A stretch of DNA of 64,000 bases from the NCBI RefSeq assembly GCF_946479755.1, contig NZ_CAMLHC010000035.1, positions 16,413 through 80,412 on the forward strand, in the 5' to 3' direction. This document shows positions 53,701 through 62,984 of the stretch, piece after piece. The first letter of the stretch is position 1, and each line of letters begins with the position of its first letter. The notes under the pieces are model-generated. The model worked only from the letters and a program-made list of their open reading frames with translations. It was not told where the DNA came from and ran no database searches. Source of the stretch: an uncultured Chitinophaga sp. GTDB taxonomy: Bacteria > Bacteroidota > Bacteroidia > Chitinophagales > Chitinophagaceae. Both the position numbers and the translations under genes were made by a program.

Positions 53701-54465
53701 ATGGAAAAACTATTGGAAAAGAAAACGGTCCTGGTCAGTGGCGCCCTCGGCGACATCGGCAGGGCTGTGGCCCTTGCGTTTGCAGCGCAGGGCGCCGGCG
53801 TGGCGCTGGGGGATATACAGCCCGAAGCTGAAGCCCGGCCATTGTTAAATGAGCTGACGTCGATGGGCGTGCCCTGTCACTATGTACAGGTCGACGTGTC
53901 CGACGCCGCAGCGGTAGACCGCTGGTTGCAGGCGGCGGAAGCCGCATTGGGACTGGTGAGTATGACAGTCGCCAATGCGGCTACCGTTACCATCGCCGGT
54001 CTGTACCAGATCACGGCGGAGCAGTGGGGTAAGGAGCTGCGGGTGAACCTGGACGGCGCTTTCCATGTGGCGCGTGCAGTCACGGCCCGTATGCTGGAAC
54101 AGCGTGTAACCGGCAGCGTTGTCTTCGTGGGCAGCTGGGCGGCGGAAGTGGCGCACAGCCATATTCCTGCATACTCAGTGTCCAAAGCCGGCCTGCGCAT
54201 GCTGTCGAAATGTATGGCGCTGGAACTGGCGCCGCACGGTATTATGGTCAACGAGATCGCGCCGGGCTATGTAGACGCCGGCCTTAGCCGCGTAGTATGG
54301 CAACAGGCGCCGGAGCAGAAAGAGGATGCGCGCCTGAAAACACCGGTGCGGCAGCTGATCACTCCACAGCAGGTGGCCCGCGAGGTAGTGCGCCTCTGTG
54401 ATCCGGAAAACAGGCATATCACCGGTAGCGTGCTGCTGATGGATGGCGGCCTGTCTCTCTTGTAA
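53701..54465 (+). CDS. Short-chain dehydrogenase/reductase
   Basis: 254 residues from ATG 53701 (a GTG at 53680 overlapping the preceding gene is an alternative). Rossmann motif VSGALGDIGRAV, NAG-like segment VANAATVTIAG, catalytic Ser in VFVGSWAAE and YSVSKAGLR (YxxxK), with PxxGxxVNEIAPGYV. Classical SDR of the FabG-like group using NAD(P)H. In this operon it probably oxidises or reduces a sugar acid intermediate such as a 2-keto-3-deoxy acid; inferred from context. Confidence 0.87.
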   Translation: MEKLLEKKTVLVSGALGDIGRAVALAFAAQGAGVALGDIQPEAEARPLLNELTSMGVPCHYVQVDVSDAAAVDRWLQAAEAALGLVSMTVANAATVTIAGLYQITAEQWGKELRVNLDGAFHVARAVTARMLEQRVTGSVVFVGSWAAEVAHSHIPAYSVSKAGLRMLSKCMALELAPHGIMVNEIAPGYVDAGLSRVVWQQAPEQKEDARLKTPVRQLITPQQVAREVVRLCDPENRHITGSVLLMDGGLSLL

Positions 54466-54477
54466 CAAACCAACCAC

Positions 54478-55833
54478 ATGACGAACTACCACGGAATCAT
54501 AGGCATTGCCAGGAAAGACATCACGCCGCCGGTGGGCATCTTCGCCCGCAACTGGGGCGCTGCCACGCACGATGTGGCGGCCGGGGTACATATGCCGCTG
54601 ACCCTTACCTGTATTACCTTTCAGGCCGCCGCTACTACCCCGCTGGTGCTCATCTCTGCCGATCTGGGATGGTGGAAGAGCGCCGCGGACGAAAGAAATT
54701 TACGGCAAGGCATACTGGCAGCACTGTCGCTGCCGGAAGAACGATTGATGTTCTGTTTGACCCATACCCACGCGGGCCCCAGCACCTTCAGCGAAGATGC
54801 CGGCAAGCCCGGTGGTCATCTCATTATTCCGTACCTGCAGCAGGTGCAGCAAGCCGCGATAGCCGCAGCGAGGGAAGCCATGGCCTCCGCGCAACCGGCC
54901 ACGCTTACATGGCAGTACGGGCGTTGCGGCCTGGCGGTCAACCGCGATTTTCCCGAACCGGGCGGCAACCGGTTGGTGGTGGGATATAACCCTGCTGCCG
55001 CAGCTGATGATACGCTGCTGACAGGCCGTATCACGAACGCCGACGGCCGTATCATCGGTACGATCGTCAATTATGCATGTCATCCTACCACGCTGGCATG
55101 GGACAACCAATTGCTGTCGCCCGATTACATTGGCGGTATGCGCAGCGTGGTGGAACCGGCTACCGGCGCGTGCTGTTTGTTTTTGCAGGGCGCCTCCGGT
55201 GAGCTCTCGCCGGCGGAGCAATACAGCGGCGAAACTTCGCTGGCCGATGGTTACGGGCGGCAACTGGGGTTTGCGGTATTGTCTGCGCTGGAAGGTATGT
55301 TGCCTGCTGATACGGAACTAACTTATGCCGGTGTGGTGGAATCCGGCGCCTCACTGGCGATCTGGAAAAAGACACCTGCGCCGGTAGCCACCACGCTCAT
55401 GGCGGAAATGACAACGGTGGAGATGGCGCTGAAACCAATGCCTTCCCTGGCAGACATTGAGGCTTCGTGGGCGGGCTGCGAAGATCACGTCATCAAAGAA
55501 CGCTTATGGCGGCAACGCGGTATCCGTAAAACAGTAGGAGAGGGCGCCGTTGCTAAAATGCCGCTGTGGATATGGCGGTTGGGCAATTCCATACTGGCAG
55601 GCCAGCCGAACGAAGCCTATTCGCACTTTCAGCTGGCGCTTCGGCAGGAACTGGCTCCCGCAGCTGTGGCCGTCATGAATATCGTCAATGGGTACGCAGG
55701 CTATCTGCCGCCGGAGGAATCGTTTAACCATCAAAGTTATGCGGTATGGCAAACGCCTTTTGAGAAAGGCTCGCTGGAACAATTGATACGCTCCGCCACC
55801 ACTATTTCACAACGAATGATCCAAACCGCATGA
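54478..55833 (+). CDS. Neutral/alkaline ceramidase-like hydrolase
   Basis: A 451-residue protein without signal peptide. It begins IGIARKDITPPVGIFARNWG, the usual start of the neutral/alkaline non-lysosomal ceramidase domain, has FCLTHTHAGPSTFSE with two zinc-binding His, and NYACHPTTLAW followed by LQGASGELSP, the region holding the catalytic Ser in true ceramidases. Such proteins occur in many PUL-like operons where they are unlikely to act on ceramide; an amidase or deacylase acting on an N-acyl sugar is one possibility. It overlaps the symporter gene by ATGA. Confidence 0.78.
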   Translation: MTNYHGIIGIARKDITPPVGIFARNWGAATHDVAAGVHMPLTLTCITFQAAATTPLVLISADLGWWKSAADERNLRQGILAALSLPEERLMFCLTHTHAGPSTFSEDAGKPGGHLIIPYLQQVQQAAIAAAREAMASAQPATLTWQYGRCGLAVNRDFPEPGGNRLVVGYNPAAAADDTLLTGRITNADGRIIGTIVNYACHPTTLAWDNQLLSPDYIGGMRSVVEPATGACCLFLQGASGELSPAEQYSGETSLADGYGRQLGFAVLSALEGMLPADTELTYAGVVESGASLAIWKKTPAPVATTLMAEMTTVEMALKPMPSLADIEASWAGCEDHVIKERLWRQRGIRKTVGEGAVAKMPLWIWRLGNSILAGQPNEAYSHFQLALRQELAPAAVAVMNIVNGYAGYLPPEESFNHQSYAVWQTPFEKGSLEQLIRSATTISQRMIQTA

Positions 55834-57401
55834 ACCTGAACCTGACTTTGCTGGATGCCATCATATTCGGGGCGTATATCCTTGGCGTTATCGGCCTCGG
55901 CATCTATGCATCCCGTAAGGCACAGCAAACCAAACGTGATTATTTTCTGGCAGGGGATAAACTGCCCTGGTGGATGATCGGTGGCAGCATTATCGCTGCC
56001 AATATCAGCAGCCATCACCTGGTAGGCGCCATGGGAGTGGCTTACAGCCGCGGCTTCGTGGCCATCGCGATGGAATGGGGCGCTATTCTCATGGGCTTTA
56101 ACGCCTTGCTGTGGATATTCCTGCCATTTTATATCCGCAACGGCTTTTATACCGTACCGGAATTCCTGGAGAAACGTTTTGGTACTGCCGCGCGTACTAC
56201 CTACGCCGGTCTTATCCTGCTCACCTATGTGCTTGTGGAAATCAGCGCGGTATTGTACCTGGGGGCGTTGTCGCTACACTCGCTACTGGGTATCTCTGTG
56301 ATGACCAGCGTGGTGATACTGGCGGCTATCACCGGCGTATATACGATCGCCGGCGGATTGCGTGCAGTGATCTATACGGAAATGTTGCAACTGATTGTAC
56401 TGGTGATGGGGGGTATTGCACTCACCATCGCCACGGTGAACGCCGCCGGTGGCGTGCGTGCCATTACCGATACGGTAAAGGACTGGGACCTGATCCTGCC
56501 GGCGAATGACGCCGACTTCCCATGGACAATGTATCTCGGCGGTGTGCTTTGTATCAGCGTGTTTTACTGCGCTACCAACCAGTTCATCGTGCAACGGGTG
56601 CTGGCTGCTAAAAACGAATGGCATGCCCGCATGGGGGTGGTCTTTGGTGACTATCTGAAATTCCTGGTGCCGGTGATCATCACCGTACCTGCATTGGTGG
56701 CGCCGAAGCTTTTCCCTGACCTGGAGAAACCCGATCTGTTGTTTCCTACGCTGGTGGAGAAGTTGCTGCCTACCGGTCTCGTTGGACTGGTAATGGCCGG
56801 CCTTATCGCCGCGGTGATGTCACACCTTTCTGGCGCTATCAATTCCTGTACTACTATTCTCACGGTAGACATCTACCTGCCTTATTTCCGTAAGAAAGCT
56901 ACAGAGGCGGAGGCGGTACGCTTTGGCCGTATAGCCGGCGCCGTGATCATCGTCATCGGTATTCTGTGCACAGGGCTGTTCCTGACCCATTCCAAAAAGC
57001 CGATCTTCCTGTATCTGATGAATGCCTATGGCTTGTTTACCCCTGGCATCGCAACGATGTTCCTGCTGGGCATCCTGTGGAAACGCACCACACACGCGGG
57101 CGCACTGGCTGCCGGTATTCTTACCATCCCGATGTCAGTGGCCATGGAAGTCATTTTTCCGGCTATGCCTTTCTTTAACCGGACAGGTATTGTTTTCTGG
57201 AGCTGCATGCTGCTGTGTGTAATGGTGAGCCTGCTGACGAAGCCGGTGCCGGAAGCAGAACTGAAAGGGCTGATCTGGAACAGGGATAGCCTGAAGCTGC
57301 CGGCAGACCTGTTGCAGCAGTCACGGGGCTTGCGTAACCCTACCCTGTGGTGGGCGTTGATTACAGCGGTGGTATTATACTTTTATATCGTATATGCGTA
57401 G
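55830..57401 (+). CDS. Sodium:solute symporter (SSS family)
   Basis: A 523-residue inner-membrane protein with about 13-14 hydrophobic segments. LPWWMIGGSIIAANISSHHLVGAMG in the first core helix and GAINSCTTILTVDIYLPYFRKKA with the conserved sodium-binding Ser/Thr are SSS signatures of the SGLT-like sugar group. It moves the monosaccharide or sugar acid produced in the periplasm into the cytosol with sodium. It is the last gene of the SusC operon and stops 6 bases before the end of the converging LacI gene. Confidence 0.9.
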   Translation: MNLNLTLLDAIIFGAYILGVIGLGIYASRKAQQTKRDYFLAGDKLPWWMIGGSIIAANISSHHLVGAMGVAYSRGFVAIAMEWGAILMGFNALLWIFLPFYIRNGFYTVPEFLEKRFGTAARTTYAGLILLTYVLVEISAVLYLGALSLHSLLGISVMTSVVILAAITGVYTIAGGLRAVIYTEMLQLIVLVMGGIALTIATVNAAGGVRAITDTVKDWDLILPANDADFPWTMYLGGVLCISVFYCATNQFIVQRVLAAKNEWHARMGVVFGDYLKFLVPVIITVPALVAPKLFPDLEKPDLLFPTLVEKLLPTGLVGLVMAGLIAAVMSHLSGAINSCTTILTVDIYLPYFRKKATEAEAVRFGRIAGAVIIVIGILCTGLFLTHSKKPIFLYLMNAYGLFTPGIATMFLLGILWKRTTHAGALAAGILTIPMSVAMEVIFPAMPFFNRTGIVFWSCMLLCVMVSLLTKPVPEAELKGLIWNRDSLKLPADLLQQSRGLRNPTLWWALITAVVLYFYIVYA

Positions 57402-57407
57402 TGGTTG

Positions 57408-58478
57408 TTATGGCTGAATATAAAAAGCATGGTTCTCTTTGGTGATAATATCGATCGGCATAAAATGTGTTTTCTCTACCGGTACTTTCATCACGAGGTG
57501 CTGGTAGAGCGCCATGATGCCGCGATAGCCCTGTTCCTGCGGCTGTTGACAGATCAGGAAATCGATATGGCCCTGGTCGAGCTGGGAAACATTTTCCCTG
57601 GTGAAGTCGTAGCCGATGAGCAGGATATCTTTGCGGAGGCCTTTTTTCTCCAGGTAGCGGGAAACGGCGGCAACCCTGGAGTTGGTGACAAACACCGCGC
57701 GCAGGTCGTCGTGTTGCTGAAAAGCTTTGGAGAGTTCTTTTTCAATGGACGCCTGATCGGTTTGACGGACGTCTTTTTTGATGATAGGCCGTTTGGTGTC
57801 CTTAAAGTAGGCGCGTAGCCCCTCTTCTTTGCGGAGCAGGTGGTGATGGTCTTCTATCTCGTGGGAGATGTTGAGCACCAGCACGCGTGCATTGCGGGGC
57901 GTACAGTAATGGATCAGCTGTCCCGCCTGGAACCCGCTGCGGAACAGGTCAGGGCCGATATAACAGAGGCTTTCCTGGTGAGGGATGTCAGAGTTGATAA
58001 AAACGTAAGGAATATTGTGTTCTTTACAGGAACGGATAAACGAAACAGATTCTTCGATAAAGGAAGGCGCAAGCAGGATACCGTCTGCCGGATTTTTAAG
58101 TACCTGTTTGGTGACTTTTACGAAAGACTTCCGGTCGTTGAGGTCGAAGTAATAAGGTTCTACTTTTACACCGAACTGTTTGATTTCTTCTTCGGCTTTC
58201 TGGATGCCGGCCACCGGCAGGGTCCAGAAGTCGGTTTCCTGGGAAGATACTTTCGGCAGCACGGTAGCCAGCCGGAGAACATGGCGGGATGCCAGCCGTC
58301 TGGCCAGTATATTGGGCTGATAGTTCAGCTCCTGTATGATGGCTTCTATTTTACTTTTGGTTTTTGGGGAGACGCCGGGCCTGTTATGGATCACCCTGTC
58401 CACCGTGGCGATGGCCACATTGGCCCTTCGGGCGATCTCCTTCACACCGAGGGCTTGTTCGGCCGTTTTTTTCTTCAT
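57408..58478 (-). CDS. LacI family transcriptional regulator
   Basis: 356 residues. The N-terminal HTH (VKEIARRANVAIATVDRVIHNRPGVSPKTKSKI) has the full LacI signature, and the hinge is NYQPNILARRL. The C-terminal periplasmic-binding-protein-like domain (LATVLPKVSSQETDFW, with ILLAPSFIEE) binds a sugar effector. It is the last gene of the minus-strand set but has its own -7 box. It may control the Nramp-like/PQQ dehydrogenase/oxidoreductase genes upstream, the converging SusC operon, or both. Confidence 0.88.
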   Translation of the reverse strand: MKKKTAEQALGVKEIARRANVAIATVDRVIHNRPGVSPKTKSKIEAIIQELNYQPNILARRLASRHVLRLATVLPKVSSQETDFWTLPVAGIQKAEEEIKQFGVKVEPYYFDLNDRKSFVKVTKQVLKNPADGILLAPSFIEESVSFIRSCKEHNIPYVFINSDIPHQESLCYIGPDLFRSGFQAGQLIHYCTPRNARVLVLNISHEIEDHHHLLRKEEGLRAYFKDTKRPIIKKDVRQTDQASIEKELSKAFQQHDDLRAVFVTNSRVAAVSRYLEKKGLRKDILLIGYDFTRENVSQLDQGHIDFLICQQPQEQGYRGIMALYQHLVMKVPVEKTHFMPIDIITKENHAFYIQP

Positions 58479-58502
58479 ATCGGTTGATGATTATAATTTC
58501 TC

Positions 58503-58510
58503 CAAATATA
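58503..58510 (-). promoter_or_regulatory. -7 element of the LacI gene
   Basis: Minus strand TATATTTG lies 25 bases before the LacI ATG, in the short gap after the oxidoreductase gene. It gives the regulator independent transcription. The -33 box is weak. Confidence 0.6.
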
Positions 58511-58523
58511 CAACAATGCCGGG

Positions 58524-59888
58524 TTACTGTTTTTTCGCCAGCGCCAGCGCCTGTGTGGTGGTGTAGTATTTGGCCAGCATATTGGGCACCTCCCAGGCGG
58601 GCATATTGTTGTTCCGGATGTAGTCGAGGAACTGCTGCATCACTTTCCCGAAGAGCGCTTCGTGTTTTTTGGCCAGCGCTTCAGGGATAACAACTTCCCA
58701 GCCTTTATCATTTGCTTTCAGTGACAGTCCCGGGTATTGTTGGGCCAGTGTGGCGATATGTGTTGCAACAGTTTTCGCATAGGCGCTATCGTGATGATGC
58801 GCAGACTCGATGTACAGCACGGGCTTGTATTGTTGTTCGGCACCCTGACGGATGATCAGTGAGGCTTTCGTGCCCCGGAGCAGGGAATAGTGGGTGTCGC
58901 CGGTGCCTTCCGGCGCCTGGTAGTTCCAGGTAACGGATATGTTGGCGTGTATGCCTTTGATCGTATAGTCAAAAGAGCCGTTGGCATACACCTGTAAAAG
59001 ACTGTCTTTACCAACGTTTTTCGCCAGGTAGGAAGGGAAGGCGGTCTGCCCGGTGATGTCTGTATATTGCTGTAAGCTCATGGTGGTGGCCCAGCGGCGG
59101 GCGCTATCGACCTGTATGTCATGATGAAAGTCGATGATCTGCCCGGGAAAGCAGGTCCATTGCACCAGGTCTACCAGGTGGGTGGTAACGTCAACGATGC
59201 CTTCTCCCTGCTGGGCTTCATCCATATACCAGGCAGGGCGTACCATCGTTTTACCGGCGACCAGCTTCTTGAAATGATGGACACTGTTTTTGACAACGGA
59301 GGGGTTGCCGGGAGTGCCGGCTTCCAGCGTGCCGAAAATATCCTGCAATTGAGAGAGTTCCCGTTGCAGGGTATTCCTGATCTCATACCGTTCAGTCATG
59401 ATATCATAGAGTTGTACTTTTTTCTCCGCAGCTTCGCGGAAGGCCGCCTGCAGGGAGTCGAAACCGGCGGCGTCGATGGCCATGGGTTTGTCTGCCAGCA
59501 CATGCTGGCCTGCATTCACAGACCGGCGGATATAAGTGGCCTTGAGCCGGTTATTGCCGGCAATCACCACGATATTGCCTGCCGGTTGTTGCAGCATTTT
59601 CTCCAGGTAGTCAGGCCCGGTATATACATCGGTTGCCCAGTGTACGGGCGGGTTTGTCTGTTGATTGAACCGCCCGATGCTGGCGAGGTATTGTTGTACT
59701 TCAGGACCTTCGGGTGCAAACACACGGATAGTGGAATCTATGCCGGGGTACATCTGTTGTTGTACCAGTGAAGCGTGGAAGTGCCCGGGATCTAACGCGA
59801 TCAGTTGCATAGACGATTGTTTTTGTTGAGTGGTGCCGCATGACAGCAGGACTGCTGCCATGCCGGCAAAGATAATATTTTGCTTCAT
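58524..59888 (-). CDS. Lipoprotein oxidoreductase, Gfo/Idh/MocA family
   Basis: 454 residues with an N-terminal lipobox in AAVLLSCGTT, so it is exported and lipid-anchored, unusual for an NAD(P)-binding enzyme. The nucleotide-binding half has QLIALDPGHFHASLV in place of a classical GxGxxG and NIVVIAGNNRLKATYI; VLADKPMAID is the conserved (E)KP motif. The C-terminal half has the shape of the putative oxidoreductase C-terminal domain (Oxidoreduct_C). Such lipoproteins accompany sugar-oxidation genes in Bacteroidota; cofactor and substrate are unknown. It starts 3 bases after the PQQ dehydrogenase stop. Confidence 0.82.
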   Translation of the reverse strand: MKQNIIFAGMAAVLLSCGTTQQKQSSMQLIALDPGHFHASLVQQQMYPGIDSTIRVFAPEGPEVQQYLASIGRFNQQTNPPVHWATDVYTGPDYLEKMLQQPAGNIVVIAGNNRLKATYIRRSVNAGQHVLADKPMAIDAAGFDSLQAAFREAAEKKVQLYDIMTERYEIRNTLQRELSQLQDIFGTLEAGTPGNPSVVKNSVHHFKKLVAGKTMVRPAWYMDEAQQGEGIVDVTTHLVDLVQWTCFPGQIIDFHHDIQVDSARRWATTMSLQQYTDITGQTAFPSYLAKNVGKDSLLQVYANGSFDYTIKGIHANISVTWNYQAPEGTGDTHYSLLRGTKASLIIRQGAEQQYKPVLYIESAHHHDSAYAKTVATHIATLAQQYPGLSLKANDKGWEVVIPEALAKKHEALFGKVMQQFLDYIRNNNMPAWEVPNMLAKYYTTTQALALAKKQ

Positions 59889-59891
59889 CTG

Positions 59892-61442
59892 TCAGGGTTG
59901 TCTTTCTTTGGTGATGGCGGCGGCGCCAATACTGTCGGCGTGGTTGCCCCAGCTGTTACGGATATACGTTGTTACGGCGGCGATTTCTTCGTCTTTCAGA
60001 AAGTTGAAAGCCGGCATCTGTTCGCCGTAGCTGCTGTTTTTGCTTTTGGTGTCGCCGGTGCGGCCGAGCAGGATAGTTTGTACCAGCGGCGCGGTTTTGC
60101 CGGTAACGATCGGGTTTCCTGCGAGCGGAGGAAAGGATGCCGGCACTCCTTTGCCGTCGGCTTTGTGGCAGGCTTCACAATAATTTTTGTATAGCGTGGC
60201 GCCGCTGGTAGCAGCGGCAGGTGCGGGCGATTGTTGCGCTTTTTCCCGTGTAGCAGTAGCCGGTATTTTTTGGCCTGGCTTCAATGCCGCAATGCGCAGG
60301 ATACGGTCGTCATGAGGTAACGGAAATCCTTTGCCGGGATTCCAGTCGCGGTTACTGGTGGCGATATAAACGTCGCCGTCGGGGGAAACGCAGAGATCTC
60401 GCAGCCGGCCGTATTTACCGGCGAGAAGTATCTCTTCTGCGGTGACGGCGTCCTGTGCGTCGTTCAGGTGTAATACGTGAAGACTGGCCGCTTTAAGTGT
60501 TCCCAGCAACAGGCTGTTTGTCCATTCCGGGATTTTACCGGAAGCATAGTAGTCGATGCCGGCAGGCGCGATGGTCGGCGTCCAGGCTTTGAGTGGCGCG
60601 ACGAAGGGAAAGGAGTCTGCATGGGCTTTTTCATCCGGACGGTCAGCATATCCTTCGATGCGCGCCCAGCCATAGTAACCGCTTTTTTCGATGCGGTTCA
60701 GCTCATCGTCGGTAGCGTCGCCATGTTCGGAGGCAAAGAGCCGGCCTTTGTCGGTGAATACCAGTCCCTGGATGTTACGATGGCCTCTGGACCACATGTA
60801 GTTGCCGGGATAGGGATTGTCGGCAGGCACGGTGCCGTCTGTATTGAGGCGTAATACTTTGCCGTTGCGCGATGCCGTGTCGGGAGCATTCTGATCGCGG
60901 GCAGCATCGCCGGTAGAGAGCAGCACTTTGCCATCGGGAGAAATGGCCACGCGGGAACCGTTATGACCGGTGCTGCCGGGAAGTTCGAGCAACAGCAGCG
61001 GATCTTTCAGTGTATCGGCCGTATAGGTATACCGTACCAGCCGGGACACGATGGTAGCATCTTTTTTCCGGTGCGTATAGTCTACAAACACATAAGGTTG
61101 GTCTTTATCGGGGTGAATGGCCATGCCCAGCAGTCCGAGCGTACGTTGACGGTAGACCTCCGGAATGGTCAGCAATAATTTTTTGATGCCGGTATGCGGA
61201 TCAACTTTGCTGATGGTGCCGCTTTGTTCGGTGAACCAGAGCTGGTTGTCAGGGCCCCAGGCTATTTCCCAGGGCACATTGAGATCGGCGGCGATGGTGC
61301 TGATGCCCAGCGTGGTTTTATCGAGTTGCAGCGTGGCCTCGACGGGCTGATTAAAGTCCGCTGGTTGTTGGGGCCGTAGCAGCCAGTAAGCGCCGGCGGC
61401 CACTATCACGACTATCAAAAGAAGGATACCGGTACGTTTCAT
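59892..61442 (-). CDS. PQQ-dependent sugar dehydrogenase fused to cytochrome c
   Basis: 516 residues. An N-terminal anchor or signal (ILLLIVVIVAAGAYWLL) is followed by a six-bladed beta-propeller of the soluble aldose sugar dehydrogenase (YliI/Asd) group: VPWEIAWGPDNQLWFTEQSG, TGHNGSRVAISPDG with the catalytic His region, and SEHGDATDDELNRI. The C-terminal 110 residues are a c-type cytochrome with CEACHK (CxxCH haem site) and an axial Met in EQMPAFNFL. It oxidises aldoses in the periplasm, passing electrons through its own haem. In the same operon as the oxidoreductase and the Nramp-like gene. Confidence 0.88.
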   Translation of the reverse strand: MKRTGILLLIVVIVAAGAYWLLRPQQPADFNQPVEATLQLDKTTLGISTIAADLNVPWEIAWGPDNQLWFTEQSGTISKVDPHTGIKKLLLTIPEVYRQRTLGLLGMAIHPDKDQPYVFVDYTHRKKDATIVSRLVRYTYTADTLKDPLLLLELPGSTGHNGSRVAISPDGKVLLSTGDAARDQNAPDTASRNGKVLRLNTDGTVPADNPYPGNYMWSRGHRNIQGLVFTDKGRLFASEHGDATDDELNRIEKSGYYGWARIEGYADRPDEKAHADSFPFVAPLKAWTPTIAPAGIDYYASGKIPEWTNSLLLGTLKAASLHVLHLNDAQDAVTAEEILLAGKYGRLRDLCVSPDGDVYIATSNRDWNPGKGFPLPHDDRILRIAALKPGQKIPATATREKAQQSPAPAAATSGATLYKNYCEACHKADGKGVPASFPPLAGNPIVTGKTAPLVQTILLGRTGDTKSKNSSYGEQMPAFNFLKDEEIAAVTTYIRNSWGNHADSIGAAAITKERQP

Positions 61443-61463
61443 ACGTGGTAACAGGTAGTTGGT

Positions 61464-62729
61464 TTAAGAAAAGAAGAGCGTGACGGCGTTGCTCACTGCC
61501 AGTAGCAGCATGATAATCAGGCCGGCAGCGCCCGCAATATTGGTAAAGGTGTTGTTTTTCATTTTGCCCATGATAGCGGCGTCGTTGGCCACGAGGTACA
61601 ACGCAATGCCGATGAACGGCACGATGAAGATGGTCACCGCCTGCGCCAGCACAATGAGTTCCAGCGGCAGTTTACCAAAGGTGATGGCTACGCCGGCGCC
61701 GATAAGCATAATAACGGCGATGAAGGTACGTACCATGCCGGAGCTGAGCTGACCGCCATATCCCAGTGCGTCGCCCAGCAGGGTGCCACCCAGGGCGGCA
61801 TTGCCCAGCAGGGATGAAAACGAAGCGCCGAAAAGGCCAATGAGAAAAAGGGCAGAGGCAGCGTTGCCAAATACCGGCTCCAGCGCGATGGCCATGTCGG
61901 TGGCAGTGGTGACCCTGATGCCGGCAGGATGTAGCACGGTGGCGGCGCAGATCATCACCGTTGCGCTCATGAAACCGAGTATCAGCATACCGGGCAACGT
62001 TTCTCTGCCGGTCTGCGCCACATCCGGACGGATACGTTTACGCTCCTGCACCAGGTACGACTGGTAGATGGCGCCTACAATAGAAAAACACGAAGCCATA
62101 AAGGCGATGATCAGTTTCTGTGAACCGTCAGGTACCGTAGGAACGAAGCCGGAGGCAATGCCTGCCACGGGCGGGTGGGAGAGGACCATGGTCACGATAA
62201 AGGCGAACAACATCATGATGATGAGCGCTATCATGATCTTTTCCAGCATCTTGTAGAAAGTACGGAAAAACAGGATGCTGATGCCGGCCAGGTTACAGGC
62301 GATGATCCAGACGGTTTTATTGGTATGGGTAGCTTCCGCCAGCGTGATACCTGAACCGATGGAGTTGCCCGCCTGGAAGGAAGCGGTGACGAGGAAAACG
62401 CCTACGCCTATAGCGATACGCGCCGGCCGGCCCCACTTGCGGCTGATGGTGCTCAGTAACGATTCGTTGGTGGCAATGCCCACCCGCGCTGCCATCATAG
62501 TAAAGATGATCATAAAGAAGATGGCTACCGCTACAATCCATAACAGGGAAAAACCGTAGCTGGCGCCCATGATGGAGGCGATGGTCACCTTGCTGGGACC
62601 AAATACCAGCGCGGCCGTGATCAACCCTGGCCCGAGGGACTGTAGCCATGTTTTGTATTGACTGCCTTTTTGTGCGCCGCCCTTAGCGGTAACAGGCGCT
62701 TTTTCCATTGTTGATCCGGTTGATGACAT
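61464..62729 (-). CDS. Nramp-like transporter lacking the usual metal ligands
   Basis: 421 residues, about 11 hydrophobic segments with the LeuT-type order of the Nramp family: GPGLITAALVFGPSKVTIAS in the first helix and a matching repeat in the sixth. Canonical Nramp has DPGN in helix 1; here residues 44-47 are GPSK, so both Asp and Asn are lost. In helix 6 the MPH motif is replaced by SIV in ASCFSIVGAIYQSYLVQ. The usual divalent metal site is therefore missing and a different cargo is likely. It is first in an operon with a PQQ sugar dehydrogenase and a lipoprotein oxidoreductase. Confidence 0.82.
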   Translation of the reverse strand: MSSTGSTMEKAPVTAKGGAQKGSQYKTWLQSLGPGLITAALVFGPSKVTIASIMGASYGFSLLWIVAVAIFFMIIFTMMAARVGIATNESLLSTISRKWGRPARIAIGVGVFLVTASFQAGNSIGSGITLAEATHTNKTVWIIACNLAGISILFFRTFYKMLEKIMIALIIMMLFAFIVTMVLSHPPVAGIASGFVPTVPDGSQKLIIAFMASCFSIVGAIYQSYLVQERKRIRPDVAQTGRETLPGMLILGFMSATVMICAATVLHPAGIRVTTATDMAIALEPVFGNAASALFLIGLFGASFSSLLGNAALGGTLLGDALGYGGQLSSGMVRTFIAVIMLIGAGVAITFGKLPLELIVLAQAVTIFIVPFIGIALYLVANDAAIMGKMKNNTFTNIAGAAGLIIMLLLAVSNAVTLFFS

Positions 62730-62831
62730 CAGGTTAATTTTTTACTTTTTTCAGATGTGTTGCTGATATTGGTTGAAAGAGGTGTAAAATCCTCTGTGGT
62801 ATTGACTTTGGATGAAGGCCGGCGTTTTTCC

Positions 62832-62874
62832 GGGTACGTTACCGAAAGATAGGCACATTCTTCGGGAAAGAAAA
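62832..62874 (-). promoter_or_regulatory. Candidate promoter and LacI-like operator of the Nramp-like operon
   Basis: Minus strand TATCTTTC (62851-62844) with TTTT 19 bases upstream resembles a promoter. Directly downstream GGTAACGTACC has GGTA/TACC arms around a central CG, like many LacI operators. Short and imperfect, so tentative. Confidence 0.35.
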
Positions 62875-62984
62875 GAAATTTTTCACGCGACCATCAAAAA
62901 AGACGGAAAAGTGATACTTTTAAATCTTAACCCTTCAGTAAAGGCTCAAGTAACACCGATAGCCCGCTGATCAATTTATAGGAA

